Source of the DNA: an uncultured Clostridia bacterium
Lineage (GTDB): Bacteria; Bacillota; Clostridia; Oscillospirales; Ruminococcaceae
Length of the DNA: 33,916 bases
Assembly: GCA_937894185.1 (NCBI GenBank)
Contig: CALCSA010000485.1
Coordinates: 1 to 33,916, forward strand
Reading direction: 5' to 3'
Both the position numbers and the translations under genes were made by a program. A model generated the notes under the pieces. That model did not search any database, was not told where the DNA came from, and saw nothing but the letters and a program-made list of their open reading frames with translations. Shown one piece after another: positions 8,559 to 16,967 of this stretch. Numbering within the stretch: position 1 is the stretch's first letter; every line of letters begins with the position of its first letter.

Positions 8559-8935
8559 AGCGTTTTTACATCTGCCTTGCAGTGATTGCCGGGATTATTG
8601 GAGTCTGCATCTTTTCCATGCACCGGGTGTCGGAGATGAAGGACCGGGTGGATACCTACGCTCAGGCTGTTTTTACCGCCGTGGAGGAGGAGGACTACGA
8701 AAAGACTCTGGCCAGCGTCCGAGAGTTAACCACCTATTGGGAGGAGGAGCACAAGGTTCTGGTGCGGTACATTCGCCACGCCCAGGTAGACGACATTTCT
8801 AGGTCTATGTTTAAACTGGAGTCGCTGGCCCGCTATAAAGCCTATCATGATTTAACCGCCGAGCTAAGCTCCATTGTATGGCAGGCAAACCAGATTTGGG
8901 ACTCGGAGCGGATCAACGTGGGAAACGTGATGTAG
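8555..8935 (+). CDS. DUF4363-type small membrane-anchored protein
   Basis: A 126-residue protein that begins with GTG at 8555 inside the stop of the DUF421 gene (GTGA, 4-bp overlap), with AGGAGGAG 6 bp upstream. Residues 1-22 form one N-terminal membrane helix (VKRFYICLAVIAGIIGVCIF). The rest is helical and acidic, with a conserved-looking WEEEHKVLVRYIRHAQVDDI segment. DUF4363 proteins are commonly found directly after DUF421 in Clostridia, which supports the assignment and suggests that the two proteins act together at the membrane. The function is unknown. The long helices could mediate pairing with the DUF421 soluble domain. Confidence 0.75.
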   Translation: MKRFYICLAVIAGIIGVCIFSMHRVSEMKDRVDTYAQAVFTAVEEEDYEKTLASVRELTTYWEEEHKVLVRYIRHAQVDDISRSMFKLESLARYKAYHDLTAELSSIVWQANQIWDSERINVGNVM

Positions 8936-8947
8936 CCTGATTTTCAA

Positions 8948-8976
8948 TTGCATTTTCCCGGTGGAAATGGTAGAGT
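8948..8976 (+). promoter_or_regulatory. Possible promoter for the TPM gene and recG
   Basis: TTGCAT at 8948-8953, a 17-bp spacer and TAGAGT at 8971-8976 lie in the gap after the DUF4363 gene, placing a start about 25 bp before the TPM-protein ribosome site. The hexamers match the consensus only partly. Confidence 0.35.
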
Positions 8977-9007
8977 AGAAAAAATAGAACCCCACCGAGG
9001 AATCGTT

Positions 9008-9790
9008 ATGAAACAATATTTGCTTCCCCCTGTTTTGCTGCTGTTTTGCCTGCTGCTGATGGGGGCCGCCCCCATTTTCCCCACCGTTGATTTTTATGTC
9101 AACGATGCCGCCGGCATTATCATTGATCAGCATAAGGACACTATGATGAAGGCTTCTGCCGGGCTGGAGCAGCAAAGCGGAACACAGCTGGTGCTACTCA
9201 CCCTCCCCTCCTTAGAGGAGCAGGGATACGATGACTTATCGGCCTTTGCCGGCGATGTTTTTACCTCTTGGGAAATTGGAGGCCGACAGGAAGAAAACGG
9301 CCTGCTGATTGTGGCGGTTAAATCCCCTGCCGCCTGCACCATCCGGGTGGGAAAAGCCTTTGCCGGAGAGATTACCCCTTCTCAAATTGAGGCAGTCACC
9401 CAAAACGTGGTGGCCACCATGCAAAAGGGCAACTCCACCAAGGCCCTGATGGATCTGTACTCCGCCCTTTCCCTGCGGGTTTACGAGATTCTGGAGCTGG
9501 AGCCTCCCGCTGCCGGAGCGGTCGAAGCGGCGGTAAGCCGCAGCCGTCTGCCCTATCTGCTGCTGGCGGGAGTGTTTGTGGTGGTGGCTCGCTCCTACCG
9601 GGTCAGCCGCAAATACCGCAATCGCTATAAGGGGTATTCTCCCACACGCAAGCAGTTTTCCCGCCTAAAGCGGGACGAGGACGCCATCCGTGCCGACAAA
9701 GTGCCGGAGCTCTATGACAGAATCGGCCGGGAAGCAACCGCCGATGCCTCATGGGAGCCGGATCAGGAACAGGAAGGAGCAGAACCGTGA
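9008..9790 (+). CDS. TPM-domain membrane protein
   Basis: A 260-residue protein with a signal peptide or anchor (MKQYLLPPVLLLFCLLLMGAA) followed by a TPM domain (about 22-150; YVNDAAGII at its start and the GGRQEENGLLIVAV block in the middle), then a second membrane helix near 178-195 and a basic cytoplasmic tail. TPM domains occur in YgcG-like envelope proteins, and some have been linked to phosphatase activity or photosystem repair; the role here is unknown. The ATG at 9008 has GAGGAA 5 bp upstream, and an earlier in-frame start at 8948 would add a non-signal extension. The stop overlaps the recG start (GTGA). Confidence 0.75.
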   Translation: MKQYLLPPVLLLFCLLLMGAAPIFPTVDFYVNDAAGIIIDQHKDTMMKASAGLEQQSGTQLVLLTLPSLEEQGYDDLSAFAGDVFTSWEIGGRQEENGLLIVAVKSPAACTIRVGKAFAGEITPSQIEAVTQNVVATMQKGNSTKALMDLYSALSLRVYEILELEPPAAGAVEAAVSRSRLPYLLLAGVFVVVARSYRVSRKYRNRYKGYSPTRKQFSRLKRDEDAIRADKVPELYDRIGREATADASWEPDQEQEGAEP

Positions 9791-11826
9791 CGCCCAAAAC
9801 CAGTATCCGGTACCTTAAAGGAGTGGGAGATAAGCGGGCGGGCCTTTATCACAAGCTGGGGGTCGATACCGTTGGCGACCTGTTGTTCCACTTCCCCCGC
9901 AGCTACATAGATTTGAGCACCCCCCACACCATTGGGGAAGCTCCCTTGCAGGAACCCTGCGCCATCAAGGCCCTGCTGACCCGCATCGGGCGGGAGCAGC
10001 GCATCCGGGGGGGGCTCTCTCTTTGGAAGCTGCGGGCGGAGGACGAAACCGGAACCCCTCTGGATATCACCCTGTTTAACGTCAAATACACCGTGGAGCA
10101 GCTGGTCCCCGATCGGCACTACATCTTCTACGGGCGGGTGACCGGCACCCTGTTAAAGCGGGAGATGAACGCCCCCGAAATCTATCCCACTGAAGGAATC
10201 CGCCCCATTCTGCCGGTTTACCCCCTCACCTCCGGGCTTTCCACCAAGATGCTCCGCAGCCATATGGCTCAGGCTTTGCGGGAACTGAAGTCCCTGCCTG
10301 ACCCCCTGCCCGCCGATTTGCGCCAGCAGATGGAGCTTCCGGACATCCTCCACGCTATGAAGGAGATTCACTTTCCCCACGATCTGGCGCAGGCGACCAG
10401 GGCCCGCAGACGGTTTATTTTTCAGGAACTGCTGGTGCTCTGCTGTGCTTTGGGCAGCCTTCACAATCAGGAGGCTAAGGCGGTCATCCGCCCCATGGAG
10501 CCGGTGGATTTGCAGCCCTTTTATAACAGCCTGCCCTTTTCCCCCACCGGTGCTCAGCGTCGCTGCATTGAGGAATGCGCCGGCGATCTTACCCGGGATG
10601 TTTCCATGAACCGGTTGATTCAGGGGGATGTGGGGTCGGGCAAAACCCTGATTGCAGTGGCCTGCGCCTATATTCTGGCCAAAAACGGCAGGCAAACCGC
10701 CATGATGGCCCCCACCGAAATTCTGGCGGAACAGCATCTGGCCACTATGTCCCAGCTTTTGGGGCCTTTGGGGCTGCGGGTGGAGCTGCTCACCGGCTCT
10801 ACCAAAGCGGCACAGCGGCGCAAGGTGCTGGATGCTCTGGCTCTGGGGCAGATCGATCTGCTGGTGGGAACCCACGCCCTTTTATCCGACGGAGTGGAGT
10901 TTTTTGATCTGGGGCTGGTGGTCACCGACGAACAGCATCGGTTTGGAGTCAAGCAGCGGACGGCTCTTACCCAAAAAGGAGAGGACTGCCACGTGCTGGT
11001 TATGTCGGCAACTCCCATCCCCCGCACCCTTTCCCTGATCATCTACGGGGATCTTTCCCTGTCTATTCTGGATGAGAAACCTCCCGGCCGCCGCCCGGTG
11101 GAGACTTTGCTCATCGATTCCGGCAAGCGTACCCGGGCGGTCGGCTTTATCCGCAAGCATCTGGATGAGGGCAAGCAGGCCTATATCGTCTGCCCTCTCA
11201 TCGAGCAGGGGGAGATGAACACCGAGCTGCGCTCTGCCGTAGAATACGCCAAGGCCTTGGCAGAAGGCGACCTGAAGGGCTACCGGGTGGGGCTGCTTCA
11301 TGGCAGAATGAAGCCCCGGGAAAAAGAAACGGTGATGCGCCGCTTTAAGAGCGGAGAACTGCAAGCGCTGGTTTCCACCACTGTGGTGGAGGTGGGGGTG
11401 GATGTGCCGGGCGCCACCATCATTATGATCGAAAACGCCGAGCGGTTCGGTCTTTCCCAGCTTCACCAGCTGCGGGGACGGGTGGGCCGGGCTCAGGAAA
11501 AAAGCTGGTGCATTCTGGTCAGCGACGTCAAATCCGGCAAAACCGCCCAGCGACTTCAGGTGATGAAGCAGGAGCACGATGGCTTTGAAATCGCCGAGCA
11601 GGACTTGGCACTGCGGGGCCCCGGGGACTTCTTCGGATACCGGCAGCACGGATTACCCACCTTGCGGGTGGCGGATTTGGCCGACGACATGGAAGTGATG
11701 GAGCAGGCCCGGCAGCATGCCCAGCGCCTGTTGGAGGAGGACCCTGCTTTGGAGCATCTGAAGCACGCACTGCTTCGGGCCGAGCGGGACGCCATGCTGG
11801 GTGCTGTAGGGGATCGCCCCAACTAG
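9787..11826 (+). CDS. recG: ATP-dependent DNA helicase RecG
   Basis: A 679-residue helicase that reverses stalled forks and processes branched DNA during recombination and repair. The N-terminal wedge/OB domain starts with SIRYLKGVGDKRAGLYHKLG. The helicase core has GDVGSGKT (Walker A, 280-287), MMAPTEILAEQH (Ia), DEQHRFG (Walker B, 381-387), VMSATPIPRT (III), the LLHGRMKPREK block, STTVVEVGVDVPGA and the QLRGRVGRAQ arginine-finger motif, then the RecG C-terminal FFGYRQHGLP. Length and motif order are complete. The start is GTG at 9787, overlapping the TPM stop by 4 bp, with an AAGGAG about 8 bp upstream. The coupling to an envelope gene probably reflects genome packing. Confidence 0.97.
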   Translation: MTPKTSIRYLKGVGDKRAGLYHKLGVDTVGDLLFHFPRSYIDLSTPHTIGEAPLQEPCAIKALLTRIGREQRIRGGLSLWKLRAEDETGTPLDITLFNVKYTVEQLVPDRHYIFYGRVTGTLLKREMNAPEIYPTEGIRPILPVYPLTSGLSTKMLRSHMAQALRELKSLPDPLPADLRQQMELPDILHAMKEIHFPHDLAQATRARRRFIFQELLVLCCALGSLHNQEAKAVIRPMEPVDLQPFYNSLPFSPTGAQRRCIEECAGDLTRDVSMNRLIQGDVGSGKTLIAVACAYILAKNGRQTAMMAPTEILAEQHLATMSQLLGPLGLRVELLTGSTKAAQRRKVLDALALGQIDLLVGTHALLSDGVEFFDLGLVVTDEQHRFGVKQRTALTQKGEDCHVLVMSATPIPRTLSLIIYGDLSLSILDEKPPGRRPVETLLIDSGKRTRAVGFIRKHLDEGKQAYIVCPLIEQGEMNTELRSAVEYAKALAEGDLKGYRVGLLHGRMKPREKETVMRRFKSGELQALVSTTVVEVGVDVPGATIIMIENAERFGLSQLHQLRGRVGRAQEKSWCILVSDVKSGKTAQRLQVMKQEHDGFEIAEQDLALRGPGDFFGYRQHGLPTLRVADLADDMEVMEQARQHAQRLLEEDPALEHLKHALLRAERDAMLGAVGDRPN

Positions 11827-11833
11827 GAATCCG

Positions 11834-11869
11834 CCCCGTCCCCCTTCTGGAGGACGGGGATTTGTTTTT
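11834..11869 (+). terminator. Terminator after recG
   Basis: CCCCGTCC (11834-11841) pairs with GGACGGGG (11852-11859) across a 10-nt loop, followed by ATTTGTTTTT. Confidence 0.85.
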
Positions 11870-11929
11870 CTATCGTGCACAGTTGTATTCAATCTGTGCG
11901 GGCTCCGCAAACAATCTGGCAGATTTTGA

Positions 11930-11957
11930 TTGACTTTTTACGTTGCCCTGCTATAAT
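11930..11957 (+). promoter_or_regulatory. metA promoter
   Basis: TTGACT at 11930-11935, a 16-bp spacer and TATAAT at 11952-11957. Transcription should begin near 11964, leaving a leader of about 72 nt. Confidence 0.75.
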
Positions 11958-11964
11958 AACCATA

Positions 11965-12005
11965 CGGCCTTACGGGAGACCAGGACTTTTCTTACCCAAA
12001 GGCCG
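11965..12005 (+). promoter_or_regulatory. 5'-terminal hairpin in the metA leader
   Basis: CGGCCTT (11965-11971) pairs with AAGGCCG (11999-12005), and GGG (11974-11976) can pair with CCC (11995-11997) inside it. The hairpin starts almost at the predicted transcript end and fills half of the leader. It may protect the mRNA 5' end or take part in control. The leader is too short for the common SAM-I riboswitch, and I see no SAM-I motifs. Confidence 0.4.
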
Positions 12006-12035
12006 GACTTATTTTTATAGAAGGAGGACGAGGCC

Positions 12036-12944
12036 ATGCCGATCAAAATTCCCAACGATCTGCCGGCGAGCAAAATACTAAACCGGGAGAACATCTTTAT
12101 CATGCAGCAGTCCAGAGCAGACACTCAGGACATTCGGCCCCTGAAGATCCTCATCCTCAACCTGATGCCCAAAAAGATGGAAACCGAAACTCAGCTTCTG
12201 CGCCTGTTGGGGAACACCCCTTTGCAGGTAGAGGTGGAGCTGCTGCAAACCGCCACCTATACCCCCAAGAACACCTCCCAGGAGCATCTGCTCAAATTTT
12301 ATAAAACCTTTGACGAGGTAAAGGATCAGCGCTTTGACGGCATGATTATCACCGGAGCACCGGTGGAGAAGATGGCGTTTGAGGATGTGAGCTATTGGCC
12401 GGAGCTCTGCACCATTATGGAGTGGGCGCGGCACAATGTGTTTTCCACCTACTTTATTTGCTGGGGCGCGCAGGCCGCTCTCTACTACTACTATGGAATT
12501 CCCAAGTATCTGTTGCCCCAAAAGCTGTTCGGTGTCTTTAAGCACACTCTCGCCGACCCCAGCCACTATCTCTTCAACGGCTTCGACGATGTCTTTTACG
12601 CTCCCCACTCCCGCCACACCGAGGTGCGGGCGGAGGACATTGCCAAATGCTCCGACCTGCAACTGCTGAGCACCTCCCGGGAAGCCGGAGTGTACATCGC
12701 GGCCAGCCGGGATTCCCGCCAGTTCTTTGTCACCGGCCACTCGGAATACGACCGGGATACTCTGGCCAATGAATATCACCGGGATATAAACGCAGGACAG
12801 CCCATCAGCACGCCCACCAACTACTTTCCCAAGGACGATGACCACAACCGCCCTCTCTTCCGCTGGAAAGCCCACGCCCATTTGCTTTATTCCAACTGGC
12901 TCAACTACTTTGTCTACCAGCAAACCCCCTACGACTTCGTGTAA
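12036..12944 (+). CDS. metA: Homoserine O-acetyltransferase (MetA family, acetyl-CoA-specific)
   Basis: A 302-residue cytoplasmic enzyme that activates homoserine for methionine synthesis. It has the MetA catalytic set: Cys142 in FICWGAQ, His235 and Glu237 in VTGHSEYD, and the Lys pair 46-47 in LNLMPKK. Residue 111 is Glu (TGAPVE). In this family Glu111 goes with acetyl-CoA and Gly111 (as in E. coli TGAPLG) with succinyl-CoA, so the product here should be O-acetylhomoserine, suited to direct sulfhydrylation. This residue rule is published family knowledge; activity here is inferred. AAGGAGG lies 8 bp before the ATG. It is a single-gene unit with its own promoter and terminator. Confidence 0.95.
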   Translation: MPIKIPNDLPASKILNRENIFIMQQSRADTQDIRPLKILILNLMPKKMETETQLLRLLGNTPLQVEVELLQTATYTPKNTSQEHLLKFYKTFDEVKDQRFDGMIITGAPVEKMAFEDVSYWPELCTIMEWARHNVFSTYFICWGAQAALYYYYGIPKYLLPQKLFGVFKHTLADPSHYLFNGFDDVFYAPHSRHTEVRAEDIAKCSDLQLLSTSREAGVYIAASRDSRQFFVTGHSEYDRDTLANEYHRDINAGQPISTPTNYFPKDDDHNRPLFRWKAHAHLLYSNWLNYFVYQQTPYDFV

Positions 12945-12950
12945 ACGTTC

Positions 12951-12987
12951 CAAGGGCGACAAGCTATGCTTTGTCGCCCTTGTTTTT
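12951..12987 (+). terminator. Terminator after metA
   Basis: CAAGGGCGACAA (12951-12962) and TTGTCGCCCTTG (12971-12982) form a perfect 12-bp stem with an 8-nt loop, followed by TTTTT. Confidence 0.92.
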
Positions 12988-13092
12988 GAGTCTGCGATAA
13001 GAATTCAACCCGCTGGATACATAATCCGGCCGGGATGTGAAAAGCTACCAACAGCAATGTTTTCGCAACTATTTGATCATGGAGGAATTACC

Positions 13093-13800
13093 ATGAAGCG
13101 TATGTCGGTGATTTTGCTGGCCTGCCTGCTGCTCATGACGGCAACCGGCTGCAATCAGCAAAACAAGCAGACTGCTCCGCCTGTGCCTGCGCCACCGGAA
13201 ATCTCCCCGACTCCCCTTCCCGCAACTCCGGAAAGCTTGCCGGAGCCGGAACCTTTGCCGCTTCAAAGCTCCCTGCCTGAAGATAACCGCTTGACGGTGA
13301 TGGACGCTCCTTTCTACCGGGGAGTGGTTACCGCCATCTCCGAGGAAAAGGGCGTCTACGAGCTGCGTCTGGAGCAGGTAGAAGGCGCCGATTTCGGCTA
13401 CCCTTCCTTTATGATGCACACCGGTGAAGGGACCCGTGCCGGTTTTTCCTTTGCCGAGCTGGTTCCCGGGGACTATTTGGAGGTTTACTATGGAGAGCGC
13501 AACGACGGCCTTCCCCCTGTCATCATCGCCGCCAACAAGCTCCCCCCCGCTGTGGACTGTGTCTTTAACGGCGAGCTAACCGCTCTGGAGCATCAGGGCA
13601 GTCAGGGCAGACTGGAGATGACCGCCCTTTCCAACGGGGAGGAGATTCACTTTAATTTTGATGATTCCACTCTGTTTTACGTGGATATGGAAAGCCTGAA
13701 ATCCGGCGACAAGCTCAACATCTATCACAGGGGAACCCTCACCAGGAGCATCCCTCCCCAAGGCTTTGCGCTGGAGGTTCGGCCCTACATGGAACCTTAA
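13093..13800 (+). CDS. Lipoprotein of unknown function
   Basis: A 235-residue protein with a lipoprotein signal (MKRMSVILLACLLLMTATGC, lipobox TATGC, Cys20). Residues 25-60 are a Pro/Glu-rich linker that would hold the domain away from the membrane. The remaining 170 residues look all-beta, with two similar halves that each contain a short strand-rich unit (GVVTAISEEKGVYELRLEQV; GELTALEHQGSQGRLEMTAL), so the domain may be a duplication. I do not recognise the family. GGAGGA lies about 7 bp before the ATG; longer in-frame extensions run into the metA terminator and are rejected. It converges on sfsA with only 32 bp between the two stops. Confidence 0.75.
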   Translation: MKRMSVILLACLLLMTATGCNQQNKQTAPPVPAPPEISPTPLPATPESLPEPEPLPLQSSLPEDNRLTVMDAPFYRGVVTAISEEKGVYELRLEQVEGADFGYPSFMMHTGEGTRAGFSFAELVPGDYLEVYYGERNDGLPPVIIAANKLPPAVDCVFNGELTALEHQGSQGRLEMTALSNGEEIHFNFDDSTLFYVDMESLKSGDKLNIYHRGTLTRSIPPQGFALEVRPYMEP

Positions 13801-13832
13801 CCTTAGGGTCGCGCTGGCCTGCACAGCGGCCG

Positions 13833-14525
13833 CTACAACCGAATCGGCACCGGGCTGCCCAGTACCATGCTGTCCGGTGTTATTTTACTGCTCCAAGCCG
13901 ATACCAAAACCCCAGCGTCCACGCTTTGGCGCAGCGCCTGGCCAAAGGCGGGGTGGGTTTCCTCGTTGGGGGAAAAGGATGTGGCCTCCTCCATCTGAAC
14001 CAAAAACACCACCGCCGCGTGCAGCCCCGCTTTTTTAGCTTCGATAAGGTGGAGCAGGTGCTTCACCCCCCGCTGGGTGGGTGCATCGGGGAACAGCACC
14101 CGGCCCTCCTGCTCCAAGGTCACGCCTTTGACCTCCACAAACCCCTGCACCCCATCCAAGAGAAACCCAAAATCAAACCGGGAATTCCCCCAGGTCACCT
14201 CCCGGCGAAAGTGGGTAATATCACCTTCCAGCCCCGGAGGCATCCATCCTGCGGCAAAGGCTTCTTCCACCACCTTGTTGGGAGCCTGACTGTCCATATT
14301 GATCAGCAGCTCTCCTTTTTGAACCGCAATCAAAGAGTAGGCAGTCTTTCGCCCGGGATGAGGGTTGTGCTCCAGATAAACCGTTGCCCCGGGGATCAGA
14401 AGTTCCCGGCAGCGGCCTGTGTTTTTGACATGGGCCACCACCCTTTCCCCGCCCACCTGCACATAGGCAATAAACCGATTGGGCCGCTCCAAAAAGCTGC
14501 CCGATACCATCTTGCCGTAAACCAT
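13833..14525 (-). CDS. sfsA: SfsA family protein (sugar fermentation stimulation protein homolog)
   Basis: A 230-residue protein with the SfsA layout: an N-terminal OB-like DNA-binding part (FLERPNRFIAYVQVGGE, HVKNTGRCRELL) and a C-terminal nuclease-like part with SRFDFGFLLDG, FVEVKGVTLE and FPDAPTQRGVKHL. The E-x-K pair in VEVKG and the preceding Asp match the PD-(D/E)XK-like site of the family. It was named for a maltose-metabolism effect in E. coli; its real biochemical role is unsettled. The ATG at 14525 starts the usual MVYGKMVSG, but no strong ribosome site precedes it, and the second Met (residue 6) is an alternative. Confidence 0.9.
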   Translation of the reverse strand: MVYGKMVSGSFLERPNRFIAYVQVGGERVVAHVKNTGRCRELLIPGATVYLEHNPHPGRKTAYSLIAVQKGELLINMDSQAPNKVVEEAFAAGWMPPGLEGDITHFRREVTWGNSRFDFGFLLDGVQGFVEVKGVTLEQEGRVLFPDAPTQRGVKHLLHLIEAKKAGLHAAVVFLVQMEEATSFSPNEETHPAFGQALRQSVDAGVLVSAWSSKITPDSMVLGSPVPIRL

Positions 14526-14730
14526 AGGGTTATCATCATCGCTTTCTTAATCTATGATCACCCCGCCGCTTTTGGGAAGAAGGCAGGGCCATAAGTCTCC
14601 TGCCGTATTATAAGGCGAAAAGCGCCCTTTGTCCAGACAGGCGGCTCCTTCCGGCAGGAAAGGATGTTTTCACATAATCAGCCTTGCGCCTCACATATAC
14701 TGTGGTATGGGGTGAAAGGGGGGGCTTAGG

Positions 14731-15270
14731 TTGAAGCGCTGGATTGCCCTGCTGGCGGCTTTGCTGATCATTTTTTCCGGCTGCACCGGCCGAACTCCCG
14801 AAAAAACCACTGGAGAATTTTTAAGCTGCCTGATCAAGAGCGATGTTAAATCCGCCGGGAAGCTCACCCTTTCCGGCAAACTTACACTGGATACCGGCAG
14901 CAAAGCAGCAGCCGCTATCTATCAGCCGCTATTTTCTGCCATGCAGTATTCGGTGGGCGGCTCCCTTATTGATGGGGAAACCTCTACGGTAAACGTCACC
15001 CTTTTGGTGGTGGATTTGCAGGAGCTGATAAATCAGGTCTCTCTGGAAGTGATGCAGCAGATGATAGCCAGCGGCAACAAGGGCAGCGGCGATCTGTTCT
15101 ATACCCTACTGCTGGAAAAGCTAGTGGCGGAGGATGTCCCCATGGTCAGCTACACCGTCACCGCCCAGCTGATCCGGGAGAAGGGACACTGGAAAATCGA
15201 CATGGAAGGCTCCCCCGAGTTTGCCCAAGCCGTGGGCGGAGGGGTGCAAGGGCTGATTCTTGCCTCCTAG
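14731..15270 (+). CDS. Small lipoprotein of unknown function, TTG start
   Basis: A 179-residue protein. The start is a TTG at 14731 after AAAGGGGGGG, followed by KRWIALLAALLIIFSGC with the lipobox FSGC and Cys18. The mature part begins with TPEKTTGEFLSCLIKSDVKSAGKL, which resembles the NTF2-like folds of small clostridial lipoproteins in which a helix carries 'V..F...i..gD', and ends with a strand-rich EKGHWKIDMEGSPEF. This 'W.i' ending is also typical of DUF4878/DUF5105-like lipoproteins, but I do not claim either family. The protein should sit on the outer membrane face. It is a single gene, followed by a terminator at 15381. Confidence 0.7.
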   Translation: MKRWIALLAALLIIFSGCTGRTPEKTTGEFLSCLIKSDVKSAGKLTLSGKLTLDTGSKAAAAIYQPLFSAMQYSVGGSLIDGETSTVNVTLLVVDLQELINQVSLEVMQQMIASGNKGSGDLFYTLLLEKLVAEDVPMVSYTVTAQLIREKGHWKIDMEGSPEFAQAVGGGVQGLILAS

Positions 15271-15380
15271 CTCTTTTCCGGGCAGAAGAATGCACACCGC
15301 CGGAATTTCTTTTCATAACAAGCCTTGTTTGCTGTAATGTTTAATAGCTTTACAGCTTTCTCGAGCCATAAAGAGAGGCA

Positions 15381-15404
15381 GAAGCCTTCCGGGGCTTCTT
15401 TTTT
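15381..15404 (+). terminator. Terminator upstream of pyrC
   Basis: GAAGCC (15381-15386) and GGCTTC (15393-15398) pair around a 6-nt loop and are followed by a run of T. It ends the lipoprotein transcript about 110 bp after its stop and just before the pyrC promoter. Confidence 0.75.
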
Positions 15405-15415
15405 CCCTCGTTTTC

Positions 15416-15445
15416 TTGACAAAGCACCATCCCCTGTGGTAGCGT
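15416..15445 (+). promoter_or_regulatory. Probable pyrC promoter
   Basis: A perfect TTGACA at 15416-15421, with a weak -10 (TAGCGT at 15440-15445, 18-bp spacer). The leader before the GTG start would be only about 25 nt, so a PyrR-type attenuator cannot fit. Confidence 0.5.
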
Positions 15446-15475
15446 GATGCAAACAGGAGATGGAGGGCGTGCACT

Positions 15476-16732
15476 GTGCTGCTGATTAAAAATGGCCGGG
15501 TGTTGGATCCGGCTAGGGGAACGGATAAAGTGATGGATATTCTTCTGGAGGGGGGTACCATCCGGGAGATGGGCGAAAATCTTTCGGGGGATACGGTGCT
15601 GGATGCCACAGGACTTGTGGTGGCTCCCGGCCTCATCGACACCCACGTGCATTTTCGAGATCCCGGCTTTACTCACAAGGAGGACCTGCACACCGGAGCG
15701 TTGGCGGCAGCCCGTGGCGGCTATACCTCGGTGGTCTGCATGGCCAACACCAGCCCGGTGACCGACTCCCCCACCCGACTTGGGGATATTCTTCGCCGGG
15801 CCGCCAAGGAGGATATCCGAATTTATCAGGCAGCGGCAGTCACTTTGGGGCTGGAGGGCAAAATTTTCACCGATTTTGATGCCCTCAAGCAAGCAGGAGC
15901 CGCCTGCTTTACCGATGACGGCATTCCGCTGACCGACAGCGCTGTGGTTTACAAAGCCATGGCGCAGATCGCCGCTTTGGACAGCGTCCTCTGCCTTCAC
16001 GAAGAGGACCCTGCCTTGGTGGGTTCCCCCGGCGTCAATGCCGGGGAGGTGGCGCAAACGCTGGGGCTGGAAGGCGCTTCTGCTGTTTCGGAGACCTCCC
16101 TCATTGCCCGGGACTGCATGCTGGCTCTGGCCACCGGCGCTAAAGTGGTCATTCAGCATATCAGCACCAAGGCGGGGGTGGAGATGGTTCGCTTTGTCCG
16201 CAGTTTGGGAGCCAAGGTGGAAGCAGAGGCAACTCCTCATCACTTTTCCCTCACCCAACAGGCGGTGACGGAACTGGGCACCCTTGCCAAGATGAACCCT
16301 CCCCTGCGCACCGAAGAAGATTGCCTTGCCATCATACAGGGCCTTGCCGATGGTACCGTCAATCTCATTGCCACCGACCATGCTCCACACACTCCAGAGG
16401 AGAAAGCAAAGCCGTTTTCTCAGGCTCCCAGCGGCATTCTGGGGCTGGAAACCGCTCTGGCTCTGGGCATTACCTATCTGGTGGAGCCGGGCCATCTATC
16501 CCTTGGAACCCTGTTGGAGAAGATGAGCACCCATCCGGCCAAAGTTTACGGGCTTCAGGGGGGCAGCCTGCACCCCGGTGCTCCCGCCGACTTGGTTCTA
16601 TTCCACCCCAAGGAGCGCTGGACCGTGGAGGGCTTTGCCTCCAAATCCACCAATTCCCCCTTCCTCCACAAAACCCTCATCGGCAGAGTGCGGGCAACCA
16701 TATGCCGGGGAAAGGTGATATTCCAGCTTTAA
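15476..16732 (+). CDS. pyrC: Dihydroorotase (class I, PyrC)
   Basis: A 418-residue zinc amidohydrolase that closes carbamoyl-aspartate to dihydroorotate in pyrimidine synthesis. Zinc ligands and active-site motifs are all present: His57 and His59 in DTHVHFRDPG, the FTDDGIPL Asp, LHEED, QHIST, EATPHHF, and the catalytic Asp in IATDHAPHT. C-terminal GAPADLVLF closes the small beta domain. Length and motifs fit class I enzymes. The start is GTG at 15476 with GGAGGG 8 bp upstream. No other pyr gene is adjacent, so it is a detached member of the pathway with its own promoter and terminator. Confidence 0.95.
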   Translation: MLLIKNGRVLDPARGTDKVMDILLEGGTIREMGENLSGDTVLDATGLVVAPGLIDTHVHFRDPGFTHKEDLHTGALAAARGGYTSVVCMANTSPVTDSPTRLGDILRRAAKEDIRIYQAAAVTLGLEGKIFTDFDALKQAGAACFTDDGIPLTDSAVVYKAMAQIAALDSVLCLHEEDPALVGSPGVNAGEVAQTLGLEGASAVSETSLIARDCMLALATGAKVVIQHISTKAGVEMVRFVRSLGAKVEAEATPHHFSLTQQAVTELGTLAKMNPPLRTEEDCLAIIQGLADGTVNLIATDHAPHTPEEKAKPFSQAPSGILGLETALALGITYLVEPGHLSLGTLLEKMSTHPAKVYGLQGGSLHPGAPADLVLFHPKERWTVEGFASKSTNSPFLHKTLIGRVRATICRGKVIFQL

Positions 16733-16752
16733 GGTTTCTTGATTCAAACTAT

Positions 16753-16788
16753 AAAATCCACCCGCTGTTTTGCAGGTGGATTTTTATT
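16753..16788 (+). terminator. Terminator after pyrC
   Basis: AAAATCCACC (16753-16762) pairs with GGTGGATTTT (16775-16784) and is followed by further T. The A-rich left arm lets it act in both directions. Confidence 0.88.
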
Positions 16789-16967
16789 GAGACTATAAGA
16801 AGGCCAAATTTTTGAAAAGATAATTCCAGGCATAAAATCATGGAGCCTCCCAGAAGGCAAAAGCATCCCTTCGAGAACAAGACATGCACGACAAGATAAT
16901 TCATGATTGTCGGCATTAGCCCCAAAGCCCATGGGGACCCAATCCCCAGATACAACAAGCACATTGG

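Noticed and set aside
11870..12035. SAM riboswitch upstream of metA
   Set aside because: The leader after the predicted start is only about 72 nt and lacks the SAM-I core and terminator/antiterminator; only a single 5' hairpin is visible.
15350..16495. Long minus-strand open frame across pyrC
   Set aside because: Antisense to a complete dihydroorotase gene with all zinc ligands.
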